Shown: one piece after another, positions 1 to 7,744 of the stretch | Layout: the number at the start of each line of letters is the position of its first letter | How positions within the stretch are numbered: the first letter of the stretch is position 1 | DNA from: JAWLFY01 sp964462125 | Lineage (GTDB): Bacteria > Planctomycetota > Planctomycetia > Pirellulales > Pirellulaceae | Direction: 5' to 3' | Assembly: GCA_964462125.1 (NCBI GenBank) | Contig: CAYWXT010000024.1 | Coordinates: 1 to 34,401, forward strand | Length of the DNA stretch: 34,401 nucleotides | Program-made: the position numbers and the translations under genes | Notes under the pieces: generated by a model | Told to the model about the DNA's origin: nothing | Databases searched by the model: none | What the model saw: only the letters and a program-made list of their open reading frames with translations

Positions 1-366
1 GGCGTCGCAGATCGGCGCCGCGGAGAACGCGTGACGCCGCCAGATCGCACGCCGCGAGCGACCGTTTTGGCGCCACCGATCTGCGATCCCTTCGGGATCT
101 TAGCCGAGCGCGATCCATCCCTTCGCGATCGTGGCCGCGCCGCGATGACGGCGCAGCGCCCCTAGATTTTTACCCCGAACCCAGATCGCATCCGTCGCCC
201 TGGGTCCTTACCCCGAAGGGGTTTTAAGATCGTAGCCGGCGGTCGCGCAGCGCACCGCCGGAACGCGTCGCGCCCCGCGCGGCGCCGACCCCGAAGGGTG
301 TCGCAGATCGGCCCAACGTCTCTCCGCATCGCCTACACTGGGTGCTTTGCCCCCAGTGACCTGCCG
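1..366. repeat. Gene-free repeat-rich leader region
   Basis: No convincing gene lies here. The stretch is built from short degenerate GC-rich words: the word CGCAGATCGG occurs near 6 and again near 302, CCCCGAAGGG-type hairpins occur near 211-220 and 289-297, and TTAGCCGAGCG-like and GTAGCCGGCGG-like words recur. Positions 227-262 hold a clear copy of an element found again at 16481. Open frames crossing this region have no recognisable protein sequence. No promoter for the following lyase gene could be picked out with confidence. Confidence 0.5.
227..262 (+). repeat. Dispersed palindromic repeat, AGATCGTAGCC type, copy 1
   Basis: A 36-base element beginning AGATCGTAGCCGGCGGTCGC. The arms CCGGCGGT and ACCGCCGG can pair around a short GC-rich loop. 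A copy differing at two positions, in the same orientation, lies at 16481-16516. Both copies are intergenic. It resembles the short REP-like repeats common in planctomycete genomes; no mobility gene accompanies it here. Confidence 0.6.
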
Positions 367-1311
367 ATGCCTGCTGTGCCAACGCCCCTCCGTGGACTGA
401 TCGCCGCCACCTTCACGCCGATGACCGACCGGGGTGCGGTCGACCTCGCGGCGCTTCCCGACATGGTGGACCGGCTGGCGGAGCAGGGTGTCAATGGGCT
501 GTATGTACTCGGCAGTACCGGCGAAGGGGTCTCCCTCACCGCGGAGGAACGCCGCCGAGTTGCCGAGGCGTTCGTCCAGGCCGCTCGGGGACGCGTGCCG
601 GTGATCGTTCAAGTCGGCTGCGAAAGTTTGGCCCAGTCAGCTCAACTGGCGGCGCATGCTCAGGCGAGCGGCGCCGATGCGATCTCCGCCGTCAGCCCGG
701 TTTACTTCAAACCCGACTCGCTCGATACGCTGGTCGACTCGATGGCAGCGATTGCAGCGGCAGCCCCCGAGCTGCCGTTCTACTACTACCATATCCCTTG
801 GGTGACCGGCGTCGCCGCGAACATGGTCGAGTTCCTGCACCGCGGCGAGCAATCGATTCCGACGTTGCGGGGGATCAAGTTCACCGCACCGAGCGTGCAC
901 GAATTTCAGGCGTGCGTGGAGGAGGCCGAAGGTCGTTTCGAGATTCTGTGGGGGATGGACGAGATGCTGCTCAGCGGACTCGTCGCCGGGGCCCGGGCCG
1001 CGGTCGGCAGCACCTACAACTTTGCCGCCCCGCTCTATCAGCGATTGCTTGCCGCGTTTGCAGCCGGCGATTTTGAAGAAGCCCGTCGTTGGCAGTCTCG
1101 CTCGCAGGCCCTGGTGCGGACCTTCGCGCCGTACGGTCCGAGGGGTTCTCAGAAAGCGATCATGGCGATGGTCGGCCTCGATTGTGGCCCGCCGCGATTG
1201 CCGATCGCTTCGATCAGCGTCGAGCAAATCGCCTCGCTGCGCGGTGACTTGCAGAAGCTTGGGTTTTTCGATTGGCTTGACGCGGCAGGCCATCCTAAGA
1301 GGACTGCATGA
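367..1311 (+). CDS. nanA: N-acetylneuraminate lyase (DapA/NanA family aldolase)
   Basis: Class I aldolase of about 314 residues, predicted to cleave N-acetylneuraminate (sialic acid) to N-acetylmannosamine and pyruvate in the cytoplasm. Seen: the GSTGEG substrate-carboxylate loop at residues 49-54, the catalytic Tyr (Y141) in FYYYHIP, and the Schiff-base Lys (K171) in GIKFT. The YYYHIP and GIKFT contexts, WGMDEMLLSGL and the C-terminal GPPRLP segment resemble animal-type N-acetylneuraminate lyases more than dihydrodipicolinate synthases. The ATG at 367 was chosen because homology begins at PLRGLIAATFTPM; an in-frame GTG at 298 would add 23 residues translated from repeat DNA. No Shine-Dalgarno is obvious. 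The stop overlaps the next start as ATGA, so the two genes are probably co-translated. A related 2-keto-acid aldolase is possible, but the neighbour supports sialic acid. Confidence 0.88.
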   Translation: MPAVPTPLRGLIAATFTPMTDRGAVDLAALPDMVDRLAEQGVNGLYVLGSTGEGVSLTAEERRRVAEAFVQAARGRVPVIVQVGCESLAQSAQLAAHAQASGADAISAVSPVYFKPDSLDTLVDSMAAIAAAAPELPFYYYHIPWVTGVAANMVEFLHRGEQSIPTLRGIKFTAPSVHEFQACVEEAEGRFEILWGMDEMLLSGLVAGARAAVGSTYNFAAPLYQRLLAAFAAGDFEEARRWQSRSQALVRTFAPYGPRGSQKAIMAMVGLDCGPPRLPIASISVEQIASLRGDLQKLGFFDWLDAAGHPKRTA

Positions 1312-3986
1312 GCATGCCCCGCGGCCATTTGCTTCGCCTCGTTGCTTGGTTGTCGATCGCCTTTGCGATGGTCAGCGGGATGTCGATGGTGGTTCATGGC
1401 CAAGACGATCTCTCCTCGCCCACTGGTCTGGGTTCCTCCGGTTCGGGCTGGCTCGATTGGGAACGACTTCCCGAGCTGCCGGATGAACTTGGCGTGGCAG
1501 GTGCGCTGGTCGGCGTCCACCACGATGCCCTGATCGTTGCTGGCGGAGCCAACTTTCCCAAGCCGGTGTGGGAGTCGGACAAGGTTTGGCACGATCAGAT
1601 CCACGTGCTCACGGAGTCCAATGGCGGGTTGGAATGGGTTGACGGGGGCCAGCTCCCGCAGCCGATCGCCTACGGAGCGACCGTCTCCACGGCGAGCGGT
1701 GTCGTCTGCATGGGAGGCAATGACGCCGAGGGAACCTTTCAAGACGTGTTCCTGCTCCGCTGGGACGCGGTCACCCGATCGATCACGCGTGTCGACTATC
1801 CGACGCTGCCTGCGCCCTGCGCGTATGGCCAAGCGACCCTTGTCGGGACGACGATCTATTTGGCGGGCGGCCAGCGCGACACCGGCCTCGATTCGGCGAT
1901 GAAGAATTTCTGGTCGCTGGATCTGTCGAAGCGGGATGATCCCGATCGTTTTCAGTGGCAGGAACTGGACCCCTGGCCTGGTGCATCACGAGCCTTCAAC
2001 CTGACGGTCGCCCAGCACAACGGCTACGACGACTGTGTCTATGTGATCAGCGGTCGGCGGGAAGACGATAGACGCGAGCCGACGGCGCTAGCCGCGGGCC
2101 CTGCACCGGCTGCCACGGAATCGCGGGTCGAATTTTTAAAAGATGTTTGGGAGTACACACCGGAAAGTTCCCGTTGGCGTCGGCGTTCCGATGCGCCGCG
2201 ATGCGTGATGGCCGGTAACGGGATCGGTGTCGGTCAGAGCTACCTGTTCGTTCTTGGCGGCGCCGATGGATCGTTATTTCTGAAGTCAGACGAATTGGGG
2301 GACGACCATCCGGGGTTTCCCAATCAGGCATTGGTCTACCACACCATCACCGACGCTTGGGCTTCGGCCGGTCCGATCCCGGAGAACCTCGTGACGACTA
2401 CGGCGGTCACGTGGCGGGACCGGATCGTTTTGGCCAGCGGCGAGGTTCGCCCGCGGGTCCGCTCGGCGTCGGTGTGGAGTGTGGCGCCGGTCTCGCGGCA
2501 GGCCGAATTCGGCGCGGTCAACTACGGCGTCTTGATCGGCTACCTGTTGGCGATGGTGGGCGTCGGGGTGTTCTTTGCCAAGCGGAACCAGGACACCGAC
2601 GACTATTTTCGCGGCGGCAAGCACGTTCCCTGGTGGGCGGCCGGCTGCAGCATCTTCGCGACGATGCTCAGCTCGCTGACCTTCACCGGGATCCCTTCGA
2701 AAGCGTTTGCTCAGGACTGGGTTTACGCGATCGGCAACTTCATGATCCCGGTCGTGGCGGTGTTGGCGGTCGGCGTGGCGCTGCCGTTCTACCGTCGCTT
2801 GGACGTGACCAGCGCTTACGAGTACCTCGAACAGCGATTCAGCCGCGGTGTGCGGCTGTTCGCCAGTGCCAGTTTCACCTTGTTTCACATCTTCCGGATG
2901 GCCGTGGTGATGTCGCTGACCGGATTGGCGCTGGCGGTCGCCACGCCGTTGACGCCGGCCCAGTGTGTGTTGTTGATGGGGGTGCTGAGCATCATCTACT
3001 GCACGCTGGGCGGGATCGAGGCGGTGATCTGGACCGACACGCTACAGACGGTTGTGTTGTTCGGCGGCGCCCTGCTGGCGCTGGTGCTGTTGGTCACCGG
3101 CTCCGATGGTGGCGTGACCGGAGCGGGCCAAACCGCGTGGGAGGCCGACAAGTTTCGGCTCGCCAACTTTCACTGGGACGCGACAAGCGGTCAGCTCGCC
3201 TTGTGGGTGGTGGTCATCGGTGCGATCGGCCAGAACGTCTCCTCGTACACCGCGGACCAGGCGGTTGTGCAGCGCTACATGACGACAGCGACACGGAGCC
3301 TTGCTGCCCGGTCGATCTGGACCAACGCGATCATGACAATCCCGGCGACGGTGTTGTTCTTCGGCATCGGGACAACGCTGTTCACCTTCTATCGTTCGCA
3401 CCCCGAAAGGCTCGATCCGACCACGACGACCGACCAGATCTTCCCGCTGTTCATCGCCAGCGAGATGCCGCTCGGGATTGCGGGCCTGCTCGTGGCGGGT
3501 TTGTTCGCCGCTGCCCAGTCGACGGTGTCGACAAGTATGAACTCCGGTGCGACGACGGTCATCACCGACTTCCTGCGGCCGCTGAACGTATGCCGCAGCG
3601 AGCGGGCCTATCTGACCGCGGCCCGGACGTTGACGTTTGGACTTGGAGTGGCCGGGACGCTGTTGGCGCTGTTCTTTCTGGATCCGACGATTCACTCGCG
3701 GTTTGAAGCGTTCATCAAGGTGATTGGACTGTTCATGGGAGTCCTCGGCGGTCTGTTCCTGCTCGGCGTCTTTACCCGCCGGGCCGACGCCAGGGGCGCC
3801 TTGTGCGGTGCCCTGGTCGGCGCAGCAATGATGATCTATTTGTGGTGGTTCACCGCGGTCCACGGCTTCCTCTACACCGCCAGCGGCATCGTGAGCTGCG
3901 TCTTGGTCGGTTACCTCACCAGCCGTCCGTCCGGTTCCCGCAAGAATCTGGCGGGACTGACCGTCTACTCGGACCCCGGGGGATGA
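1308..3986 (+). CDS. Kelch mutarotase-like domain fused to sodium:solute symporter
   Basis: An 892-residue fusion. Residues 1-31 form a signal-like hydrophobic segment ending near VVHGQ. Residues about 45-395 form a Kelch beta-propeller with repeated GG and W positions (VAGGANFP, CMGGND, LAGGQRD, VLGGADGS), resembling the cyclically permuted relatives of the E. coli sialate mutarotase NanM/YjhT. From residue about 404 (NYGVLIGYLLAMVGVGVFF) to 880 there is an SSS-family symporter with about 13 membrane spans, DDYFRGGKHVPWWAAG after the first span and GGIEAVIWTDTLQT further on. The expected role is to equilibrate sialic acid anomers outside the inner membrane and import the sugar with sodium. 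It overlaps the lyase gene by four bases (ATGA), so uptake and cleavage are linked. The substrate is inferred from the lyase partner and the mutarotase family. Confidence 0.85.
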   Translation: MSMPRGHLLRLVAWLSIAFAMVSGMSMVVHGQDDLSSPTGLGSSGSGWLDWERLPELPDELGVAGALVGVHHDALIVAGGANFPKPVWESDKVWHDQIHVLTESNGGLEWVDGGQLPQPIAYGATVSTASGVVCMGGNDAEGTFQDVFLLRWDAVTRSITRVDYPTLPAPCAYGQATLVGTTIYLAGGQRDTGLDSAMKNFWSLDLSKRDDPDRFQWQELDPWPGASRAFNLTVAQHNGYDDCVYVISGRREDDRREPTALAAGPAPAATESRVEFLKDVWEYTPESSRWRRRSDAPRCVMAGNGIGVGQSYLFVLGGADGSLFLKSDELGDDHPGFPNQALVYHTITDAWASAGPIPENLVTTTAVTWRDRIVLASGEVRPRVRSASVWSVAPVSRQAEFGAVNYGVLIGYLLAMVGVGVFFAKRNQDTDDYFRGGKHVPWWAAGCSIFATMLSSLTFTGIPSKAFAQDWVYAIGNFMIPVVAVLAVGVALPFYRRLDVTSAYEYLEQRFSRGVRLFASASFTLFHIFRMAVVMSLTGLALAVATPLTPAQCVLLMGVLSIIYCTLGGIEAVIWTDTLQTVVLFGGALLALVLLVTGSDGGVTGAGQTAWEADKFRLANFHWDATSGQLALWVVVIGAIGQNVSSYTADQAVVQRYMTTATRSLAARSIWTNAIMTIPATVLFFGIGTTLFTFYRSHPERLDPTTTTDQIFPLFIASEMPLGIAGLLVAGLFAAAQSTVSTSMNSGATTVITDFLRPLNVCRSERAYLTAARTLTFGLGVAGTLLALFFLDPTIHSRFEAFIKVIGLFMGVLGGLFLLGVFTRRADARGALCGALVGAAMMIYLWWFTAVHGFLYTASGIVSCVLVGYLTSRPSGSRKNLAGLTVYSDPGG

Positions 3987-4010
3987 TCGTCCCAACGGGC
4001 GGGACAGGTC

Positions 4011-4040
4011 GGGAAAAAGGTACCGGACACCTTTTTTCCC
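4011..4040. terminator. GTACCGGACAC-core palindromic repeat between convergent genes, possible bidirectional terminator
   Basis: The arms GGGAAAAAGGT and ACCTTTTTTCCC pair around ACCGGAC, giving a hairpin with A-rich and T-rich arms. It lies 24 bases after the symporter-fusion stop and just past the DUF2237 stop on the other strand, so it could end transcription both ways. It is also a member of a dispersed repeat: the core and the flanking TAAGGATCG recur at 22545-22570, and the core again at 22611-22630. The DUF2237 stop codon TAA lies within the shared flank. Terminator activity is inferred from structure. Confidence 0.55.
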
Positions 4041-4049
4041 GCGCGATCC

Positions 4050-4415
4050 TTATTGCTTGACGGCGTGCTGGCGCAGTTCCTCCAGGGAGGCGAACTCGAG
4101 GGCCGACATGTGGGTTGCCTCCAGGACCACGGGGGGTGCCATCCCCGCGTCGTACGCCTCTTTCCAGCGTGCCGCACAGAGGCACCAGCGGTCACCCGGT
4201 TGCAATCCGGGGAAGCGAAACATTGGGTTGGGGGCCGACAGGTCGTTGCCGCGGGAACGGCTGAATTCCAAGAACTCCGCGGTGACCTCCGTGCAGACCA
4301 CATGCAAGCCGGCGTCTTCGCCGCCGGTGTTGCAGCAGCCATCTCGGTAAAATCCGGTCATCGGGTCGGTGCCACAGACAGCCAACTCGCTGCCGAGAAC
4401 GTTCTTCGCAGCCAT
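4050..4415 (-). CDS. DUF2237 family protein
   Basis: A 121-residue cytoplasmic protein of the DUF2237 family, whose biochemical role is not established. Family hallmarks seen: NVLG near the start, DPMTGFYRDGCCNTG, HVVCTEVTAEFLEFS, RGNDLS, FPGLQPGDRWCLCA, RWKEA and PPVVLEATH near the end. Several conserved Cys residues suggest metal binding or redox chemistry, but this is inference. The ATG at 4415 was chosen because AAGGA lies at a suitable distance upstream and family homology begins at once; the frame could open 17 codons earlier without homology. It is transcribed alone, convergent with the sialic acid unit and divergent from the helicase operon. Confidence 0.85.
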   Translation of the reverse strand: MAAKNVLGSELAVCGTDPMTGFYRDGCCNTGGEDAGLHVVCTEVTAEFLEFSRSRGNDLSAPNPMFRFPGLQPGDRWCLCAARWKEAYDAGMAPPVVLEATHMSALEFASLEELRQHAVKQ

Positions 4416-4571
4416 CGAGAATCCTTCGTTGCCATGTATTTCTGACGTGGGATCATGATAGCACACAGACCCATTTTCGCGGCATGACCGAAGTGCGGGC
4501 GTTTGCGGTGAAAACCCCTGAGCGCCGCGGCAGAAACGGGTATATTCCGACCATCAGGTGAACTTTTTCCC

Positions 4572-6956
4572 GTGAGCTCCTCCAACACGAACTCGGCCAT
4601 GGATGCGATCTACCGAGACTTAACCGACCCCCAGCGAGAGGCGGTCTGCCATCGGGACGGCCCGCTGCTGATCCTGGCCGGCCCTGGCAGCGGCAAGACG
4701 CGGGTGATCACGCATCGGATCGCTCACATGCTCGCCCACGGAATCCCTGCCTGGCAGATCGCGGGGCTGACGTTCACCAACAAGGCGGCGGCGGAGATGC
4801 GGGAGCGGGTCGGGCGGTTGGCCCCCGGCCAGTCGGTGTGGCTGGGGACATTCCACCGATTCTGTGCCCAATTGCTCCGCCGATACGCCGCCTTGGTTGG
4901 GCTCAAGGAAAACTACTCGATCTACGACACGGCAGATTCGAAATCGGCGATGAAGCGGGCGATCAAACGGGCCGACGTTTCGACCGATTTCATCACTCCG
5001 GGCCAGATCGCCTCGTCGATCAGCCGGCTCAAGAACCGCATCGTCACCCCTTCGATGCTGGAGGGAGTCGCGCTCAGTTCGGAGGAGACGTTGGTGGCGC
5101 GGGTTTATCCGGTTTACCGCCAGATGCTGTTCGATGCCAATGCGGTAGATTTTGACGATTTGCTGCTGCACGTGGCGATGCTCCTTCGCGAGCACCCGGA
5201 GATACGCCAAGAGCTGGACGCGCGGTTTCGCTACGCCATGGTCGACGAGTACCAGGACACCAACTTGGCACAGTACGCGATCGTGCGAGCCTTGTCGATC
5301 GACCATCCCAACCTGGCCGTTACCGGTGACCCTGACCAGTCGATTTATGGTTGGCGGGGGGCCGACCTGAACAACATTCTTGACTTCGAGAAAGATTATC
5401 CGGCGGTCAAAACCGTCCGCTTGGAACAGAATTACCGCAGCACCCCGAACATCCTGCGGGTTGCGGATCAGCTGGTCCGTCACAACCGCCGCCGCAAATC
5501 GAAGACGCTGTTCACCAGCAACGGGGAGGGCGAACCGGTGGTCTTGCGGGTTTACGAAGACGGAAAGGACGAGGGCCAGCAGATCATCGAGACCATCGCG
5601 CATCGAATCGAGAACGAAGGTCTGCGGCCGCGCGACTTTGCGATCTTTTTCCGCATGAACTACCTGACCCATTGGCTCGAAAACGCCTTGCGCCACATCG
5701 GCTTGCCGTACCAGATCGTCAACGGGACGGAATTCTACAAGCGGAAGGAAGTCAAGGACCTGCTGGCGTACCTGCATCTGATCAACAATCCCGATCACGA
5801 CGCGGCGTTCGAACGGATCATCAACACGCCGCCCCGCGGGATCGGGGCGAAAACCCTGACTCGGATCCAACAACACGCCGATCGGAATGGACTGTCCCTG
5901 CTCGAGGCGGCCCGCGATGCCGCGGCGATCGAGTCTTTGGGGAAACGTCCCTTGGCGATGGTCCAGCGCTTCGTCACGCTGTTGGACCGGCTGGCCATAA
6001 AGGCGACCGCCTCGATTGAGGATCTGATGCGCAGTGTGGTCGAGGAGACAGCGTACGAAACCTATCTGGAGAAGTTGGCCGACGGCACCGACGACCTCGA
6101 TCGCTCCGGAAACGTGGGAGCGTTGATTACCGATGCCGTCGAGTTCGACCGCAAGCACCCCGAAGACGGCACGTTAGAGCTATATCTCGAACAGGTTTCG
6201 TTGGTAGCCGACACCGACGCGTTTGAAGACGAAAATGACCACGTCACCCTGATGACGCTGCATGCAGCCAAAGGATTGGAATTTCCGCACGTGTTCATCA
6301 TCGCGGTCGAAGACGAAACAATCCCTCACTACCGTTCGCAGGAATCCGACGAGCAGTTCGAGGAAGAGAGGAGGCTGTTGTTCGTCGGCATCACGCGGGC
6401 CATGCAGCGGCTTCAACTCAGTTTCTGCAAACGGCGTTCGTCGCGCGGCCATGAACGTCCCGTGATCCCCAGTCCCTTCTTGAATGAGTTGCCGCAGGAC
6501 GAACTGCAGTTCATCGATCCGACCGTATTCAGCTCTCAGTCGTTCGCCGAGACGTTTGATTTGGAAGAGAGCGATTCTGGCTACCCGGATGCCTGGGACT
6601 TCGAAGGCGACACCGATTCCGAAGGCGACGCAACCGCCGACTCGGTGCGTGAAGCGGAAGCGATGTGCCAGTTGCCCGAGGCCGAACAACCGCCAGCATC
6701 GGGAGGGCGAGATCGTCGACCGGCGCCGGGTTCACAACCCTCGGTCGCGGCGTTGACCACCGCAGCGAATCTGATGTCCGGCGGCGCCGTCTCCTTGGCC
6801 GACTATCGCGCCGGGACTTCGGTGCGGCATCCGACCTACGGAGAGGGGACGATCCTGACCGTCACCGGCCGCGGTCCGAAGCGGACGGCGCAGATCCAGT
6901 TTGAATCGGGAACGATCCAGTTCCGGTTGGCGTTTGCGGATCTGGAGTTGCTCTGA
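4572..6956 (+). CDS. pcrA: ATP-dependent DNA helicase, UvrD/PcrA type
   Basis: A 794-residue superfamily 1A 3'-5' helicase that unwinds DNA in excision and mismatch repair and clears proteins from DNA. Motifs in order: Q-motif region DLTDPQREAV, Walker A AGPGSGKT (residues 36-43), TFTNKAAAEM, motif II VDEYQDTN (224-231), motif III GDPDQSIYGWRGAD, motif IV VRLEQNYRS, motif V LMTLHAAKGLEF and motif VI EERRLLFVGITRA. The end (RAGTSVRHPTYGEGTIL to the C-terminus) is the small Tudor-like tail of PcrA/UvrD that contacts RNA polymerase, joined by an acidic linker. The GTG at 4572 is supported by AGGTGA at 4556-4561; an ATG at 4599 (MDAIYRDL) is a fair alternative and closer to where homology begins. 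First gene of a three-gene group. Confidence 0.93.
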   Translation: MSSSNTNSAMDAIYRDLTDPQREAVCHRDGPLLILAGPGSGKTRVITHRIAHMLAHGIPAWQIAGLTFTNKAAAEMRERVGRLAPGQSVWLGTFHRFCAQLLRRYAALVGLKENYSIYDTADSKSAMKRAIKRADVSTDFITPGQIASSISRLKNRIVTPSMLEGVALSSEETLVARVYPVYRQMLFDANAVDFDDLLLHVAMLLREHPEIRQELDARFRYAMVDEYQDTNLAQYAIVRALSIDHPNLAVTGDPDQSIYGWRGADLNNILDFEKDYPAVKTVRLEQNYRSTPNILRVADQLVRHNRRRKSKTLFTSNGEGEPVVLRVYEDGKDEGQQIIETIAHRIENEGLRPRDFAIFFRMNYLTHWLENALRHIGLPYQIVNGTEFYKRKEVKDLLAYLHLINNPDHDAAFERIINTPPRGIGAKTLTRIQQHADRNGLSLLEAARDAAAIESLGKRPLAMVQRFVTLLDRLAIKATASIEDLMRSVVEETAYETYLEKLADGTDDLDRSGNVGALITDAVEFDRKHPEDGTLELYLEQVSLVADTDAFEDENDHVTLMTLHAAKGLEFPHVFIIAVEDETIPHYRSQESDEQFEEERRLLFVGITRAMQRLQLSFCKRRSSRGHERPVIPSPFLNELPQDELQFIDPTVFSSQSFAETFDLEESDSGYPDAWDFEGDTDSEGDATADSVREAEAMCQLPEAEQPPASGGRDRRPAPGSQPSVAALTTAANLMSGGAVSLADYRAGTSVRHPTYGEGTILTVTGRGPKRTAQIQFESGTIQFRLAFADLELL

Positions 6957-7030
6957 AACAGGGCGCCGCGCCGCGATCGGGTGGATCGCGTATGATTTTC
7001 GTTTTGACCTCGCTCCCAACGCTGCTCCTG

Positions 7031-7744
7031 ATGCACGGAACCATCGCCCCCTACGATTCCCTGGCCGACCTGCACATCGCTGCCGCCGATGCGTTTTGCC
7101 AATCGGTTCAGCAGGCGGTCGCCGAGCGGGGAACGTGCAAGGTTTCCCTTTCCGGCGGATCGACCCCTCGGGTGTTGTACGAAATGCTCGCCAGCCGGGA
7201 TCTCCCGTGGACCGACATTCATTGGTTCTGGGGAGACGAACGGAATGTACCTGCGGCGGACGCGGCGAGTAACCAACGGATGGTTCGCCAGGCGTTGCTC
7301 GACCACGTTCCGGTGCCGGAGGCCAACATTCACCCGGTCCCCGTGATCGTCGACGATCCGTCGACGGCGGCGCGCCGGTATGAGGCGACCATCCGGCAAG
7401 CGTTCCCGGAGACAGAACTGCCGACTTGGGATCTGGTCCTGCTCGGCATGGGCGACGACGCTCACACCGCGTCGCTGTTCCCCGGCACCGAAGCGATCCA
7501 AACCTTGGACCGACTGTTTGTGGAGAACTGGGTCGAGAAATTTGACAGTTATCGCTATACCTTGACCGCACCGGCGATCAACAGCGGTCGTGAAATCTGG
7601 TTCCTGGTCGCCGGCGAGGCGAAACAGGAGGCGCTCCGGCACGTGCTTGGATTGCGACGGGATCCCCACCGGTTCCCCTCCCAGCTGGTGACGCCGACGC
7701 GCTGGTTCGTGACCGCCGACGCATTTCCCGGCGGAATATCGTGA
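7031..7744 (+). CDS. pgl: 6-phosphogluconolactonase
   Basis: A soluble protein of about 237 residues (SOL/DevB type) that hydrolyses 6-phosphogluconolactone to 6-phosphogluconate in the oxidative pentose phosphate pathway. Seen: the phosphate-binding SLSGGSTPR, WGDERNVP, and GMGDDAHTASLFPG with the family's conserved His. The ATG at 7031 was chosen because homology begins at its side; an in-frame ATG at 6992, with GGTGG upstream, would add a hydrophobic MIFVLTSLPTLLL leader that is unusual for this cytosolic enzyme but cannot be excluded. The last four bases overlap the next gene's start (GTGA). It sits between two DNA helicase genes without other pentose phosphate genes nearby. Confidence 0.9.
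   Translation: MHGTIAPYDSLADLHIAAADAFCQSVQQAVAERGTCKVSLSGGSTPRVLYEMLASRDLPWTDIHWFWGDERNVPAADAASNQRMVRQALLDHVPVPEANIHPVPVIVDDPSTAARRYEATIRQAFPETELPTWDLVLLGMGDDAHTASLFPGTEAIQTLDRLFVENWVEKFDSYRYTLTAPAINSGREIWFLVAGEAKQEALRHVLGLRRDPHRFPSQLVTPTRWFVTADAFPGGIS

Noticed and set aside
4053..4445. Open frame on the plus strand opposite the DUF2237 gene
   Set aside because: The minus strand carries all family motifs and a Shine-Dalgarno; the plus frame has none.
4620..6158. Long open frame (512 codons) on the minus strand within the pcrA gene
   Set aside because: It mirrors the codon pattern of the helicase gene in a GC-rich genome, and its translation has no recognisable domain or signal.
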